Shown: positions 1 to 9,520, counted from the first letter of the stretch. The stretch is DNA of 64,000 bases from Niabella beijingensis (GCF_020034665.1 NZ_JAIQDI010000002.1:682001-746000), one strand, 5' to 3'. The notes: a model not told the origin generated them from the letters alone. Numbers and translations: made by a program.

Positions 1-536
1 AAGACCACAACACGCATTTTTTTTTCAAGATCTTTTGCCAGCCGGAGCTGCGTTTTTAGCTTTTGCAATTCCTGTTCTTCAAGTGACTCACCCGGAACAT
101 TTTTATTAACCCGGATAGAGGTTTCGATCGTGGAAGAAATAACCGGTGCGGTCTTTAGCATCCGGAACAATCCCTGCCGGTAAATGGTTTCGCACTCAAA
201 AACAGGTTTTTCTGAATTGCTGATTGCTGAAGGCAGTTTTTTATATTTTTGCTCCCGCATCATTTTTTGATACACATACCGTTCCTGTTCTGTATTGGTA
301 CAGGCCGCACTTAAACACAGGCTGTCCTGCAATTGAAATACCGATGTTGCTCCTAAAGAACCCAATATAAAAACTCCGGTGCTCTTATGGATGTATTGAT
401 TAATCGCTTTTGTGTCTTTTTTATTATAAAGCGTAATGATCTTCAATGCCGCCCGTTTGAAGGCTGCTTCTTTATTGGTTTGCCCGCCTGCATTAATTGC
501 GCAGAGCATGAAGATTAGAAACAAATAATTCCGCAT
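1..536 (-). CDS. Secreted protein of unknown function, 3' end beyond window; candidate amidase immunity protein
   Basis: The reading frame is open from the ATG at 536 down to base 1 (178 codons, no stop), so the C-terminus lies outside the window. The N-terminus (MRNYLFLIFMLCAINAGGQ) is a convincing signal peptide, predicting a periplasmic or outer-membrane location. The mature part is charged, has three cysteines (in LCLSAAC and FECE contexts) and ends in a Glu/Lys/Leu-rich helical stretch. I recognise no family. It starts 7 bases after the stop of the amidase-like effector gene, so the two are probably cotranscribed. Immunity proteins of T6SS amidases are usually periplasmic and encoded directly downstream of the effector, which fits, but this is inferred from position only. 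Confidence 0.7.
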   Translation of the reverse strand, partial: MRNYLFLIFMLCAINAGGQTNKEAAFKRAALKIITLYNKKDTKAINQYIHKSTGVFILGSLGATSVFQLQDSLCLSAACTNTEQERYVYQKMMREQKYKKLPSAISNSEKPVFECETIYRQGLFRMLKTAPVISSTIETSIRVNKNVPGESLEEQELQKLKTQLRLAKDLEKKMRVVV

Positions 537-543
537 TCCTACA

Positions 544-1956
544 TTATTGATTTAAGTGAGGTAAAATTATATCCATAACATAACGCCCTTCTCCTCTGTT
601 TTTACTCTGGATCTCATCGTGGGGATAAATGTCATTAACCGTTAAATCGTATTTTTTCAACAAAGCTTTTACGAGGCACACCAGTGATGTTACTTGTTTA
701 TCCGTAAGTTTCTCCCAATAATAGGTGGCCTCACCCTTACCTTCATAAGCATATCCTTTATCCATGTATACGGTACTCCCATCCGATACTTTATTATTGA
801 GCGTATTTACCAGTTCCTTTTTTTCATTATAGATATAAGGCCAGCCGGCCACTTCAATGCCAACCGAGTTCTCGGACTGTACTTCCAGGTGGGCCAGTCT
901 CGATTTTGAGCTTAAGATATGGGAGGGCGCTTTGTCCAGGCTCATGGACTGGTATATTTCTCCATCATTGCCTTTAGCACCATCTACATAAAACGTGGTG
1001 CCTTTGCTGGATTGTACGGCTCCCTCTGTACTCCACCCGGAAGTACGATGCATTATAATGGCAATCACCTTCTGCATGGTCCCGGCGGAAACGACTTTGC
1101 TGCCTGTTTTTGTATGAATGACGTTTGGTCCCTGTAATAAATTGTTTTCAATTTTATAGATACAGCACTGGCAATATTTGGCTTTATATCTTCCGGAGGC
1201 TGCTGTGTAAAACTCCGGGTTGTTGTCTGGAAATTTTATCTCGTAATCCGTATCCGTTACCTCGGCTTTTAAGTAGAGCGGTACCAGCTTGTCTTTCCGT
1301 TCTGCAATTTTTTTTTCGAGTTCTAAAAAGTCGTTGTCTTCTTTGGGGCGCACTGCTATTTTTACCGCGTATGTAACCGTGCCGTTTATTTTAAAGAGTG
1401 CCGTTGTCTTTTCTTTGCCGGCCTCCAGAAAAGGAGCGGGGCTTGCCAGTACTGCATCTGTAGCGGTGCCGTTGTCTTCATGAATGGTTACTTTTAAAAC
1501 GCCCTTATCGCCGTTGACCTTGGCCACCAGCCAGGTTTCGCAACCAAGATCTCCGCTTGTCTTTTTAATATAGTCAAAGGCCGGCTGACCACTTTCGTCT
1601 TTTTCCTGCGTGGTTTCTTCCCAGAAAACCTGCACTTTTTCTCCCGGTTTTAATGGGTTCTGGTGATCGGGTACCGTGGTGAAATTTGAGCGCCCTTCTT
1701 TCTTAAAGTTCTTTAAAACATCGGGTATTTTACCTCCACTTTTTACTGGGTAGGTTTCCTGCTTTTTTTCGGTTTTCATCCGTGGGTTACGATCGCCAAA
1801 AAAAACATCCACCACATCGATCAAATGATCGGTCTGGTGTACCTGATCATAGGTTTTCTGATTGGGATTGGCTGCATAAGCGTCCTTCCCGGAGTCGGAC
1901 ACGGGTATGTTTTGATCCGCTGCCTGTTGTACCACATCTTTTATAATTTCGCCCAT
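544..1956 (-). CDS. N-acetylmuramoyl-L-alanine amidase-like protein, probable T6SS cargo effector
   Basis: 470 aa. The C-terminal part (about 295-470) is an amidase_2/PGRP-type domain: IIMHRTSG supplies a predicted zinc histidine (H303), NSVGIEVAGW holds the conserved Glu (E368), and YPHDEIQSKNRGEGR gives the second zinc histidine (H446). The third ligand, usually Asp in an HxxxxPGRKxDPG segment, is not obvious; E456 sits nearby. Such enzymes cut the MurNAc-L-Ala bond of peptidoglycan. The N-terminal 290 residues are not recognised and lack a signal peptide, so export would need another route. The gene lies in the same-strand run vgrG, DUF4280, membrane protein, amidase, secreted protein, which supports a T6SS effector role. 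Confidence 0.75.
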   Translation of the reverse strand: MGEIIKDVVQQAADQNIPVSDSGKDAYAANPNQKTYDQVHQTDHLIDVVDVFFGDRNPRMKTEKKQETYPVKSGGKIPDVLKNFKKEGRSNFTTVPDHQNPLKPGEKVQVFWEETTQEKDESGQPAFDYIKKTSGDLGCETWLVAKVNGDKGVLKVTIHEDNGTATDAVLASPAPFLEAGKEKTTALFKINGTVTYAVKIAVRPKEDNDFLELEKKIAERKDKLVPLYLKAEVTDTDYEIKFPDNNPEFYTAASGRYKAKYCQCCIYKIENNLLQGPNVIHTKTGSKVVSAGTMQKVIAIIMHRTSGWSTEGAVQSSKGTTFYVDGAKGNDGEIYQSMSLDKAPSHILSSKSRLAHLEVQSENSVGIEVAGWPYIYNEKKELVNTLNNKVSDGSTVYMDKGYAYEGKGEATYYWEKLTDKQVTSLVCLVKALLKKYDLTVNDIYPHDEIQSKNRGEGRYVMDIILPHLNQ

Positions 1957-1980
1957 ACATTTACATTTTGTACCCGGAAC

Positions 1981-2406
1981 CTATTTCCTGCCTGCAGTCT
2001 TTACCAGAAAATAAATCAATAATGCCAGTGAAATCCCCCAGGAAGCCATTTGATACAGTACCGGAGGAAATTGTTTATCATAGATGTCCGGGTGTTCCAC
2101 TGCTATTAGCTCAGGAGCCAGGGAGAGTATCTTGACTGCCCGGATATACTGATAAAGGGAAAATAGCAAAAACAGCACAAGCATTACCCCCATGGCTTGT
2201 CTTACCCTTCGCTTTTTTATAATCGAATCGCCAGCGACAAGCAGGGTCGCCAGGATAATCAGTGCTCCTGTTAAGTACAGAAAGGACTGTTCAGCACCAC
2301 CCCATAAAAAAAGGTCGGCACCGTGGAAACGAAACGCCTCATCTGCCACAGCAAAATAAAATACGGCCAGTACTGCTAAAATGATGGTTATAAATAATGC
2401 TTTCAT
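1981..2406 (-). CDS. Small four-helix inner-membrane protein
   Basis: 141 aa, predominantly hydrophobic, with four predicted membrane segments at about residues 4-22, 44-62, 70-90 and 117-137. A short basic loop (KKRRVRQ) between the second and third favours a cytoplasmic loop. The ATG at 2406 is one base from the stop of the DUF4280 gene, so translation is likely coupled. No family is recognised. Placement between a putative T6SS adaptor/effector and an amidase effector makes a membrane immunity protein or accessory factor possible, but the sequence itself does not show it. Confidence 0.7.
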   Translation of the reverse strand: MKALFITIILAVLAVFYFAVADEAFRFHGADLFLWGGAEQSFLYLTGALIILATLLVAGDSIIKKRRVRQAMGVMLVLFLLFSLYQYIRAVKILSLAPELIAVEHPDIYDKQFPPVLYQMASWGISLALLIYFLVKTAGRK

Positions 2407-2407
2407 A

Positions 2408-4096
2408 CTACTTAATCAAAGCAGGGATTGAAAAAAGATTGGTTAATTCCCCGGCAGAAACGTCAAAGCGGTCGTCAACTGCTATTCTTTTTACATCACT
2501 GTAAACTAAAAAATCGCTGCCTTTTTTTACATCCTTCCTGTATTGCTGATAACTGCTGTTGGTAATGTATTTGTACGAGCTGTCCTTAGCATTTACAGAA
2601 ACATCATTTTTTGAGGTGCTCCAGTATCCCAAGGGCTGACTTCTCCATGTAGAAGGACTTAGGATTTCTGCAGCGGCATCAATAAAATCAAAGGAGTCTC
2701 TTACGTAAATACCTACCTCTTTAATCTGAATCGTGTATCCATTCGCGTTCATGAGTATGACGCCTGTTGCTGCCATCCGGAACACAAAATTTGCAAGTGC
2801 TGCATACATGTCATCCAACGCCGTATCGGGCACATTGTAGTTTTCATGAAATGCCCGCTCCTGAAAATGATGCAGATCAATGGCCGGACATTTTTGCCCC
2901 TTCTTATTTGTTGATTCAGGATTTAAAGCAAGTGTTCCAAAAGGTACTGTATAAACCATTGCTGTTGGCAGTTTTAGCTCCATTCGCCGTATTTCTGCGG
3001 TCAGCGCCTTTTTCCCTGCTGGGTTCATCCATATTTTTCCATTGATCATCTGATCATAAACAGCCCTTGCTCTTGGAAAGCCCAGTACCCAGTCCATTGA
3101 AATAATCTTTCCTGAATCTGCTTTATTTCCCGGCCGGTCACTTGCAATACCATTAAACCATTTTTCCTGTAATAAAAATCCCTTTTCCCATTTTTTTGCT
3201 TTCATAATGCGGGGAATGTAGCGAACCAAATGAACTTTTAAGCGCAGCCCGGTCTCTTTACAGTACTCCTTTTCTGTGCAATCAGCAACTTTTATTTTAA
3301 AATACAATTCCACCACCGGGTCACCGCCTTTCGCAAACAGCTCACCGGTCAGGGAAAAAGAAAAGGAGGTCTTTTCATAGAGCACCGGCTTCGTAGTTTC
3401 AAAAATGACCTCATCGGATAAGGTATGACTGGCAACAATCTTTAGGTGATAATTTTTCCCAATAGCGGAGGGTACAAAATTGATAAAAATAAATGTGCGG
3501 TCATCTTCCTTATAGGGCAGTACCGTTGTACGGAGTGTGCCGGTTTGATCCGCCGCCCAGTAAGCACTCACAATGGTAGTACAGTCATCAGCTGTATTTA
3601 GTGGCTGGGCTTTGGGAATAGCACCGGCGGTAGCCGCATTGGGCACGGGGTCACAATCAATACAGGATGCTTTGATAAGCACTTTTTGTTCCTGTACAAG
3701 TGAGGTCCCCAAATTATACCAGGAGGAGAGCCTGATAACAGTTTTGCAGGGCGGTTTTGTCTGCCCGTTAAACTTGGGATGCCCGCAGATACCTTCAAAC
3801 TGCAGGTTCACCATGTTGTTATGATCACCTTCTGTGGCAAATAACTGATCCTGCAATAAAATTTCGTTGGAGGTTACTTTTATTTTACCCGCTCCCTGAG
3901 CATAAGGGCATTTTAGTTCCGCACCGTGGATCACCATTTCCCGCTGTTCATTGGGGCTGTCTGTTTGTTGCTGCTGCTGTTTTGCTGCGCGTTTTTGCGC
4001 AAGCTTTTCCTGGTGGGCACTGCCGGGTATGCCATCTGTAGCGGCGGGTGACGGGCTTCCGGTAACAACAGGCGTATTTAAGTTCTTTTCTGCCAT
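2408..4096 (-). CDS. DUF4280 (PAAR-like) protein with large C-terminal region, T6SS adaptor or effector
   Basis: 562 aa. Residues 1-53 are a low-complexity linker with a Gln run. From about residue 54 (MVIHGAELKCPYAQGAG) to 150 the sequence matches the DUF4280 pattern: a PAAR-like fold with cysteines at CPYAQG, GICGHP, PPCK and SCIDCDP that could bind metal at the spike tip. The remaining 400 residues include a segment (MDWVLGFPRARAVYDQM, later SQPLGYW) that resembles DUF6402 proteins as I remember them; I could not check this. It lies 16 bases after vgrG on the same strand, so it probably caps the VgrG trimer and may carry a toxin or adaptor in its C-terminal half. Confidence 0.75.
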   Translation of the reverse strand: MAEKNLNTPVVTGSPSPAATDGIPGSAHQEKLAQKRAAKQQQQQTDSPNEQREMVIHGAELKCPYAQGAGKIKVTSNEILLQDQLFATEGDHNNMVNLQFEGICGHPKFNGQTKPPCKTVIRLSSWYNLGTSLVQEQKVLIKASCIDCDPVPNAATAGAIPKAQPLNTADDCTTIVSAYWAADQTGTLRTTVLPYKEDDRTFIFINFVPSAIGKNYHLKIVASHTLSDEVIFETTKPVLYEKTSFSFSLTGELFAKGGDPVVELYFKIKVADCTEKEYCKETGLRLKVHLVRYIPRIMKAKKWEKGFLLQEKWFNGIASDRPGNKADSGKIISMDWVLGFPRARAVYDQMINGKIWMNPAGKKALTAEIRRMELKLPTAMVYTVPFGTLALNPESTNKKGQKCPAIDLHHFQERAFHENYNVPDTALDDMYAALANFVFRMAATGVILMNANGYTIQIKEVGIYVRDSFDFIDAAAEILSPSTWRSQPLGYWSTSKNDVSVNAKDSSYKYITNSSYQQYRKDVKKGSDFLVYSDVKRIAVDDRFDVSAGELTNLFSIPALIK

Positions 4097-4112
4097 AGAT
4101 ATTCAATAAAAA

Positions 4113-5915
4113 TCAGCCTTTACTTATTTTTACGTCCTTTCCTCCCTGGAATACCGCCAGGCCGGAACCACGCAATTTCAAATCACCTTTTGAAGTTTGT
4201 ATGTCCGATGTGCCGGCTACATGGTGGTAGGTATCCCCGGTGTGTTCTGTTTTGTTTTTACTGACCGTTACATTTTTATTTTCTGAAAACTGCGTATAGT
4301 TTTTTGAGATGGTCACATTCTTATCATTGCCAACAGACAGCTGTTCATTTTTACCGATTGAGGTGGTCATATTTTCACCCACAGTAATATTAAAGTTTTT
4401 ACCAACGGCTATTTCCATATCATTCGGTGCATTTACTTTAATATTTCCTTTACCATCCATAAACCAGGTATTGCCACTGGGATCCTCAACAAATACGGAA
4501 CCCTCTGCATCGTTCATAATAATTTTTGTTCCGCAGCGTGTCTGTATCGCTTTTACATCATTGCCTGCATTGCTGAAATTATTATCCGCCTGCTGATGAT
4601 AAACGGCACCTATCACATATGGTTTGGTAGCGCTGTCACCTTCAAAACCTACCACTACTTCTTCACCAATTTCCGGAATAAAAAAATGCCCTTTTCCGCC
4701 ACCGGCATGTGGCGTGGTTACCCGGATCCAGGGGGTTTTTTCAGCCCCGTTCATCCAGTGCATTTTTACCTGCACCCGTCCCAGACCCTGCGGATCGTGA
4801 TTGTTCGTAACAATAGCACTCTGTGTTTCGCACACGGGATCGTCAGGGATGGTTACCGGTGGTACATTGATGCTGGCGGGGATAGCTGTAAAATCGTTTT
4901 CGTAATTTCCCATGGCATCTACATGATGGTTCACTGCAGTGACCAGGTACTCGCCGTAGCCCTCCGTACCAGCACTGTATACATTATTACCACTTACTTC
5001 GATCGTTCCGCCCAGTACAATGCCCGGATGACCACTCTGTCCTGTAAAACGGACCATTTTGCTGCTTTCCACGGCACTGCGCATTGTAGCCAGATCGTCC
5101 TGCTGTTTTTTATTATTAGCATGCCGGTAATTCCATTGTTTGGGTTGGGTACCGTAAACGGACCGGGCTCTTTGAAATACCTTTTCGCCCCAGGGGTTCA
5201 GCCCGGCTTTTTGTTCAACACCCTGTGGCTGGCTGGTATATACCTGGCTGTTCTGATAGTCCCAGCTTATGTATTGCATTGCTGTGGGTCTTGCCTGCAG
5301 CGTTACATTGAAGCGGCTTAACGTGCTGCCATAGACCAATGCCACTTTAGTGTTGGTTTGCGGAGGACCCACCACCAGGTTACGCCCGTCCCAGAACAGC
5401 CACTCGCCATAGCTGCCGGTGATCCGCTGCAGGAACTTCCATGCAGACTCTCTATATTGTACCGTATAACCCAGCTCCTCGCTGTAAAGCGGCTGTACTT
5501 TGGCTTCCAGCAGGTTTTGCGGGAAAAATTTCAACACGTCTTCAGAAATACTTTTAATGGTCTTTTTCTCCCAGCTTTTGCAATGAGGACCACTGTCCAG
5601 TACAATTGTGGGACTATAACCCATAATAATCACGTCTCCATGATGACCGGCAAACCGGGATGTTTCCACACTGGTAATGATGCCGTTGAACAGGACATTT
5701 CCCCCTAATCCAAGGCCGGAGATCCGGGCACCAAAGGTGCTGCCAATCATATCCTGCGATGAAGTAAAAAGTCCTCCCGTGCCGTCAATGGAAGTTGCTG
5801 GCACTACCAGCGAAAAATAGTGATGGTCGGATATGCATTGGTTAAGCGAAAAAGAGGTGAATTGTTTAATGAGGTTGCCATTGATGCTAAACATGGGTTC
5901 GGTGAGTTGCGCCAT
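4113..5915 (-). CDS. vgrG: Type VI secretion VgrG spike protein
   Basis: 600 aa from the chosen start. The N-terminal part is the phage gp27-like hub (FSINGNLIKQFTSFSLNQ; SAWKFLQRITGSYGEWLFWDG). It is followed by the gp5-like OB domain (AIVTNNHDPQGLGRVQVKMHW, then TPHAGGGKGHFFIPEIGEE and GFEGDSATKPYVIGAVYH). The C-terminal spike is built of short repeats of the type KNFNITVGEN, KNEQLSV, NKNVTVSKN, typical of a trimeric beta-helix needle. A longer frame begins at 5948, but ATG 5915 (MAQLTEPMF) matches the usual VgrG N-terminus. First gene of the minus-strand cargo cluster. No T6SS sheath or baseplate genes are in the window, so this is a cargo island. Confidence 0.92.
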   Translation of the reverse strand: MAQLTEPMFSINGNLIKQFTSFSLNQCISDHHYFSLVVPATSIDGTGGLFTSSQDMIGSTFGARISGLGLGGNVLFNGIITSVETSRFAGHHGDVIIMGYSPTIVLDSGPHCKSWEKKTIKSISEDVLKFFPQNLLEAKVQPLYSEELGYTVQYRESAWKFLQRITGSYGEWLFWDGRNLVVGPPQTNTKVALVYGSTLSRFNVTLQARPTAMQYISWDYQNSQVYTSQPQGVEQKAGLNPWGEKVFQRARSVYGTQPKQWNYRHANNKKQQDDLATMRSAVESSKMVRFTGQSGHPGIVLGGTIEVSGNNVYSAGTEGYGEYLVTAVNHHVDAMGNYENDFTAIPASINVPPVTIPDDPVCETQSAIVTNNHDPQGLGRVQVKMHWMNGAEKTPWIRVTTPHAGGGKGHFFIPEIGEEVVVGFEGDSATKPYVIGAVYHQQADNNFSNAGNDVKAIQTRCGTKIIMNDAEGSVFVEDPSGNTWFMDGKGNIKVNAPNDMEIAVGKNFNITVGENMTTSIGKNEQLSVGNDKNVTISKNYTQFSENKNVTVSKNKTEHTGDTYHHVAGTSDIQTSKGDLKLRGSGLAVFQGGKDVKISKG

Positions 5916-6118
5916 AAAGAATGTCTTTGATAATGATCGGAATAACAAAAAACAAACAGATGATCTTTTGAAGTTACTGCAAAATCATTAAAAATGGAGC
6001 CGGAGAAGGAAGAAATATATATTAACATGTAAATCAATATTAAAGGGACGTTTGTCATTTGCCTGATCTCCGTTCCTCAGCCTGAGCTAAAAACTAAGCG
6101 ACTATTACCTCTAAATGT

Positions 6119-6126
6119 TATCTTTA
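6119..6126 (+). promoter_or_regulatory. Possible -7 box of the prolyl oligopeptidase gene
   Basis: TATCTTTA lies 15 bases before the ATG at 6142 and differs in one base from the Bacteroidota -7 consensus TAnnTTTG. No clear TTTG -33 element stands 17-23 bases upstream. The call rests on position and on the same TATCTTTG-type box before other genes in this window. Confidence 0.3.
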
Positions 6127-6141
6127 TGCAAATGAGCTTAT

Positions 6142-8253
6142 ATGAAGAAGGCTTTTTGTGTATCATTTGTATTAATTGCTATGAACAGTGCGGCACAGCT
6201 AAACTACCCGGTAACCCATAAGGAAGTGGTTACGGATGATTATTTCGGAACCAAAGTAGCAGATCCGTACCGCTGGCTGGAAGACGACAACAGCGCGGCA
6301 ACCAAGGCGTGGGTGGCCGAGCAGAATAAAGTGACCAACGGGTATCTCGCAACCATACCGTATCGTTCGAAGATCAAAAGCCGGCTGGAATCCCTTTGGA
6401 ATTACCCGAAATACGGCGCCCCGTTTAAAAAAGGCGACTACTATTATTTTTATAAAAATGACGGGCTGCAGAACCAGTCGGTACTGTACCGGACGCCGTC
6501 ACTTGCGGCCACCCCGGAGGTTTTTATCGATCCCAATACATTGAGCAGCGAAGGTATTGCCGCTCTGAGCGGACTGTCGTTCACAAAGGATGGAAAGCTG
6601 TGTACCTATTCCGTTTCAAAAGCGGGCAGCGACTGGAGTGAGATCTTTGTAATGAATACCGAAACAAAAGCATTGCTGCCGGATAAGATCAACTGGACCA
6701 AATTCGGTGGTGTTGCCTGGAAAGGCAATGAAGGTTTTTATTACAGCGCTTATGACGAACCGGATGAACAATCAAAGCTGAGTAAGAAAAATGAATTCCA
6801 GAAAGTCTTTTATCACAAGCTGGGTACCAGCCAGAAGGAAGATGTGATCATCTATCAGGATAAAGAACACCCGCTGCGTTATTTCGGAGTGGGACTCACA
6901 GAAGACGAGCGGTTCCTTATCCTGTATGTAACAGAAGGCACAAGCGGCAGCGAGCTCTGGTACCGGGATCTTAACGACGCCGGCCAGCAAAACTTTTCCT
7001 TACTGGTACTAGGATTTGATACCGAATCCTCGGTTATTGAAAATAAAGGCGACCTGCTGTTGCTGAATACCAATTACGAGGCACCCAACTACCGTGTAGT
7101 GGCGGTGGATCCGAAACAACCCGGACGCCAGAACTGGAAAACGGTGATACCGGAACAGAAGGAAGCCTTACAGGGTGTTGGCACCGCAGGAGGCAGTCTG
7201 TTTGCCAGTTATCTGAAAGATGCCGCGTCGAAAATTGTGCAGTATGATTTTGAAGGAAACCGTATCCGCGACGTGGAACTGCCGGGAATCGGTACCGCGG
7301 GCGGCTTTGGGGCCGATAAGGAGGATAAGACCTTTTACTACACGTATACTTCATTTGCCACCCCCCCCGCTATATATGAATACGACATCGCCACCGGAAG
7401 ATCAACGCTGTATAAGAAGACCGAGCTGAACCTGAAAACAGATGATATTGTAACAGAACAGGTGTTTTTTAAAAGCAAGGATGGCGCACAGGTGCCCATG
7501 TTTCTTACGTATAAAAAAGGATTGAAAAAGGACGGTAATAACCCCGTACTGCTCTATGGTTACGGAGGGTTTAATATTCCCATGACACCCGGTTTCAGCG
7601 TCAGCAATGCTTTTTTTGTAGAGCAGGGGGGGATTTATGTAGTAGTGAACCTCAGGGGTGGAAGCGAATATGGCGAGGCCTGGCATAAAGCAGGAATGCT
7701 GCTTAACAAACAAAATGTATTCAATGATTTCATTGGAGCGGCCGAACACCTGATCGCAGCAAAATATACCGGCAAAAATAAAATTGCGGTACGCGGCGGA
7801 AGCAACGGCGGACTGCTGGTAGGCGCGGTAATGACCCAGCGCCCCGATCTGTTTAAAGTAGCCATCCCCCAGGTAGGAGTACTGGACATGCTGCGCTTTC
7901 AGAAATTTACGGTGGGATGGGGATGGACGGTAGAATACGGCAGCGCTGATTCTGCACAGTATTTTCCTTACCTGTACAAATATTCCCCGTATCATAACCT
8001 GAAAAAAGGAGTCAGCTATCCCGCTACACTGATCACCACCGGTGATCATGATGACCGCGTGGTACCGGCACATTCTTTCAAGTATGCGGCACGGCTGCAG
8101 GAATACCATAAGGGCAGCAACCCGGTATTGATCCGGGTGGAGACCAATGCGGGACATGGTGCGGGAAAACCCACCAGCAAGGTGATTGATGAGGCTGCCG
8201 ACATATGGGCCTTTGTTATGTACAACCTCGGAATGAAGTTTAAAGATCAATAG
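6142..8253 (+). CDS. Prolyl oligopeptidase (S9A family), secreted
   Basis: 703 aa. It cleaves short peptides after proline. The signal peptide (MKKAFCVSFVLIAMNSAAQ) sends it to the periplasm. Residues about 20-430 form the seven-bladed propeller that gates the active site, starting with the typical YPVTHKEVVTDDYFGTKVADPYRWLE region. The alpha/beta-hydrolase domain carries the nucleophile in GGSNGG (S554), the Asp in DHDDRVVP (D637) and the His in NAGHGAG (H672), a complete triad. Length and order match the family. The next gene starts 7 bases downstream on the same strand, so they may be cotranscribed, though no functional link is evident. Confidence 0.95.
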   Translation: MKKAFCVSFVLIAMNSAAQLNYPVTHKEVVTDDYFGTKVADPYRWLEDDNSAATKAWVAEQNKVTNGYLATIPYRSKIKSRLESLWNYPKYGAPFKKGDYYYFYKNDGLQNQSVLYRTPSLAATPEVFIDPNTLSSEGIAALSGLSFTKDGKLCTYSVSKAGSDWSEIFVMNTETKALLPDKINWTKFGGVAWKGNEGFYYSAYDEPDEQSKLSKKNEFQKVFYHKLGTSQKEDVIIYQDKEHPLRYFGVGLTEDERFLILYVTEGTSGSELWYRDLNDAGQQNFSLLVLGFDTESSVIENKGDLLLLNTNYEAPNYRVVAVDPKQPGRQNWKTVIPEQKEALQGVGTAGGSLFASYLKDAASKIVQYDFEGNRIRDVELPGIGTAGGFGADKEDKTFYYTYTSFATPPAIYEYDIATGRSTLYKKTELNLKTDDIVTEQVFFKSKDGAQVPMFLTYKKGLKKDGNNPVLLYGYGGFNIPMTPGFSVSNAFFVEQGGIYVVVNLRGGSEYGEAWHKAGMLLNKQNVFNDFIGAAEHLIAAKYTGKNKIAVRGGSNGGLLVGAVMTQRPDLFKVAIPQVGVLDMLRFQKFTVGWGWTVEYGSADSAQYFPYLYKYSPYHNLKKGVSYPATLITTGDHDDRVVPAHSFKYAARLQEYHKGSNPVLIRVETNAGHGAGKPTSKVIDEAADIWAFVMYNLGMKFKDQ

Positions 8254-8260
8254 ATATTAC

Positions 8261-9520
8261 ATGATGGAGAAAACAAAACAACCGCTGATGCAGGAAGACT
8301 GGGCGATCGTGATGCTGGGCGGAGCACTTATTGCGCTGGCGCTTTCCGGTTTGATCATTCCTGTTCCGGCCTATTCCTGGAACAACGGCACCGAGCTGAC
8401 CACATCTGTCTTTTCAGCAGGGAACCTGCTGGCTATAGGAACGCAATTGCTGATCGTGTTCCCTGTGGCAGTCCTGGCCGCATGGCTTACGGGAAAACCG
8501 GTGAAAACAACAATACCCGTATTTATCGTCGTTTTTGTGATTACACAACTGGCGCTGGTGCTGGCGGGCAATAAGGTGATGAAAGATCTTAATCTGGAAG
8601 CGGTGATCTTCAGTCTTGCCCTGGGATTGATCATCGGTAACTGCTTTAAACTTCCGGAGTGGTTCCGGGAGGTACTCAATGCGGAGTTGTATGTAAAAAT
8701 CGGGCTGGTCCTGCTGGGATGTTCCGTTATTTTTTCGGATGTGATGAAAGCAGGAGGACTGGGGCTGGTGCAGGCACTCGTTGTCGTATTGTCGGTCTGG
8801 TATTTTGCTTTCTGGCTGTGCCGCAAACTGAAAGTGGATGATGATCTGACAATGATGATCTCCAGTGCGGTTTCCATTTGCGGGGTCTCTGCTGCTATCG
8901 CCACTTCAGGGGCTATCAAAGGAGATTCGAAGAAATTATCCTATGTGATCTCCATGGTGTTGGTGACCGCAGTGCCGATGATGATCTTTATGCCGGTCAT
9001 CGCTAATTATTTTAATTTTCCGGAGCAGGTAACCGGTGCCTGGCTCGGAGGCAGCATTGATACCTCCGGAGCGGTGGTTGCCTCCGGTTCGCTGGTAGGA
9101 GAGGAAGCACTTAAGATAAGTACCATTGTCAAATTTTCGCAGAATGTATTGCTGGGGCTGGCGGCCTTCGCCATTTCGGTTTACTGGACCTATTCCAAAA
9201 GCCCCGCGGCAGGAAAACAGGAAAAGCCTACCCTGGGGGTGATCTGGCAACGTTTTCCAAAATTCATCCTTGGTTTTATGGGAGCCTCCCTGCTCTTTTC
9301 CTTTATGGTGACACCTGAAACCAATGCGGCCGTAAAGAATGGTCTTAAAAGTTTGCAGGGCCTGTGGTTCGCACTGGCGTTCACCAGTATCGGGCTCGAA
9401 ACGAGGTTTGCTGATCTTTTCCGGAATAACAGCCGCAAACCGTTGTGGGCCTTTTTAATTGCACAACTGTTTAATGTACTGATCACCCTGGTGATCGCCT
9501 ATCTGTTGTTTGGCCGTTGA
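8261..9520 (+). CDS. YeiH-type putative sulfate exporter family transporter (UPF0324)
   Basis: 419 aa, about ten hydrophobic segments. The core sequence ELYVKIGLVLLGCSVIFSDVMKAGGLG, ISSAVSICGVSAAIATSGAIK and WLGGSIDTSGAVVASGSLVG is characteristic of the UPF0324 / YeiH membrane family, which is annotated as putative sulfate exporters; the substrate here is unproven. Two consecutive ATG codons open the frame (8261 and 8264) and either could be used. It follows the prolyl oligopeptidase gene closely and converges on secG across a 206-base spacer that carries a strong hairpin. Confidence 0.85.
   Translation: MMEKTKQPLMQEDWAIVMLGGALIALALSGLIIPVPAYSWNNGTELTTSVFSAGNLLAIGTQLLIVFPVAVLAAWLTGKPVKTTIPVFIVVFVITQLALVLAGNKVMKDLNLEAVIFSLALGLIIGNCFKLPEWFREVLNAELYVKIGLVLLGCSVIFSDVMKAGGLGLVQALVVVLSVWYFAFWLCRKLKVDDDLTMMISSAVSICGVSAAIATSGAIKGDSKKLSYVISMVLVTAVPMMIFMPVIANYFNFPEQVTGAWLGGSIDTSGAVVASGSLVGEEALKISTIVKFSQNVLLGLAAFAISVYWTYSKSPAAGKQEKPTLGVIWQRFPKFILGFMGASLLFSFMVTPETNAAVKNGLKSLQGLWFALAFTSIGLETRFADLFRNNSRKPLWAFLIAQLFNVLITLVIAYLLFGR

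Noticed and set aside
4596..5321. 241-codon plus-strand frame opposite vgrG
   Set aside because: Antisense to the VgrG hub and OB domains. Composition reflects the complement of VgrG codons.
7402..8250. 282-codon minus-strand open frame within the prolyl oligopeptidase gene
   Set aside because: Lies antisense to the catalytic domain with its intact Ser-Asp-His triad. No recognisable protein features.
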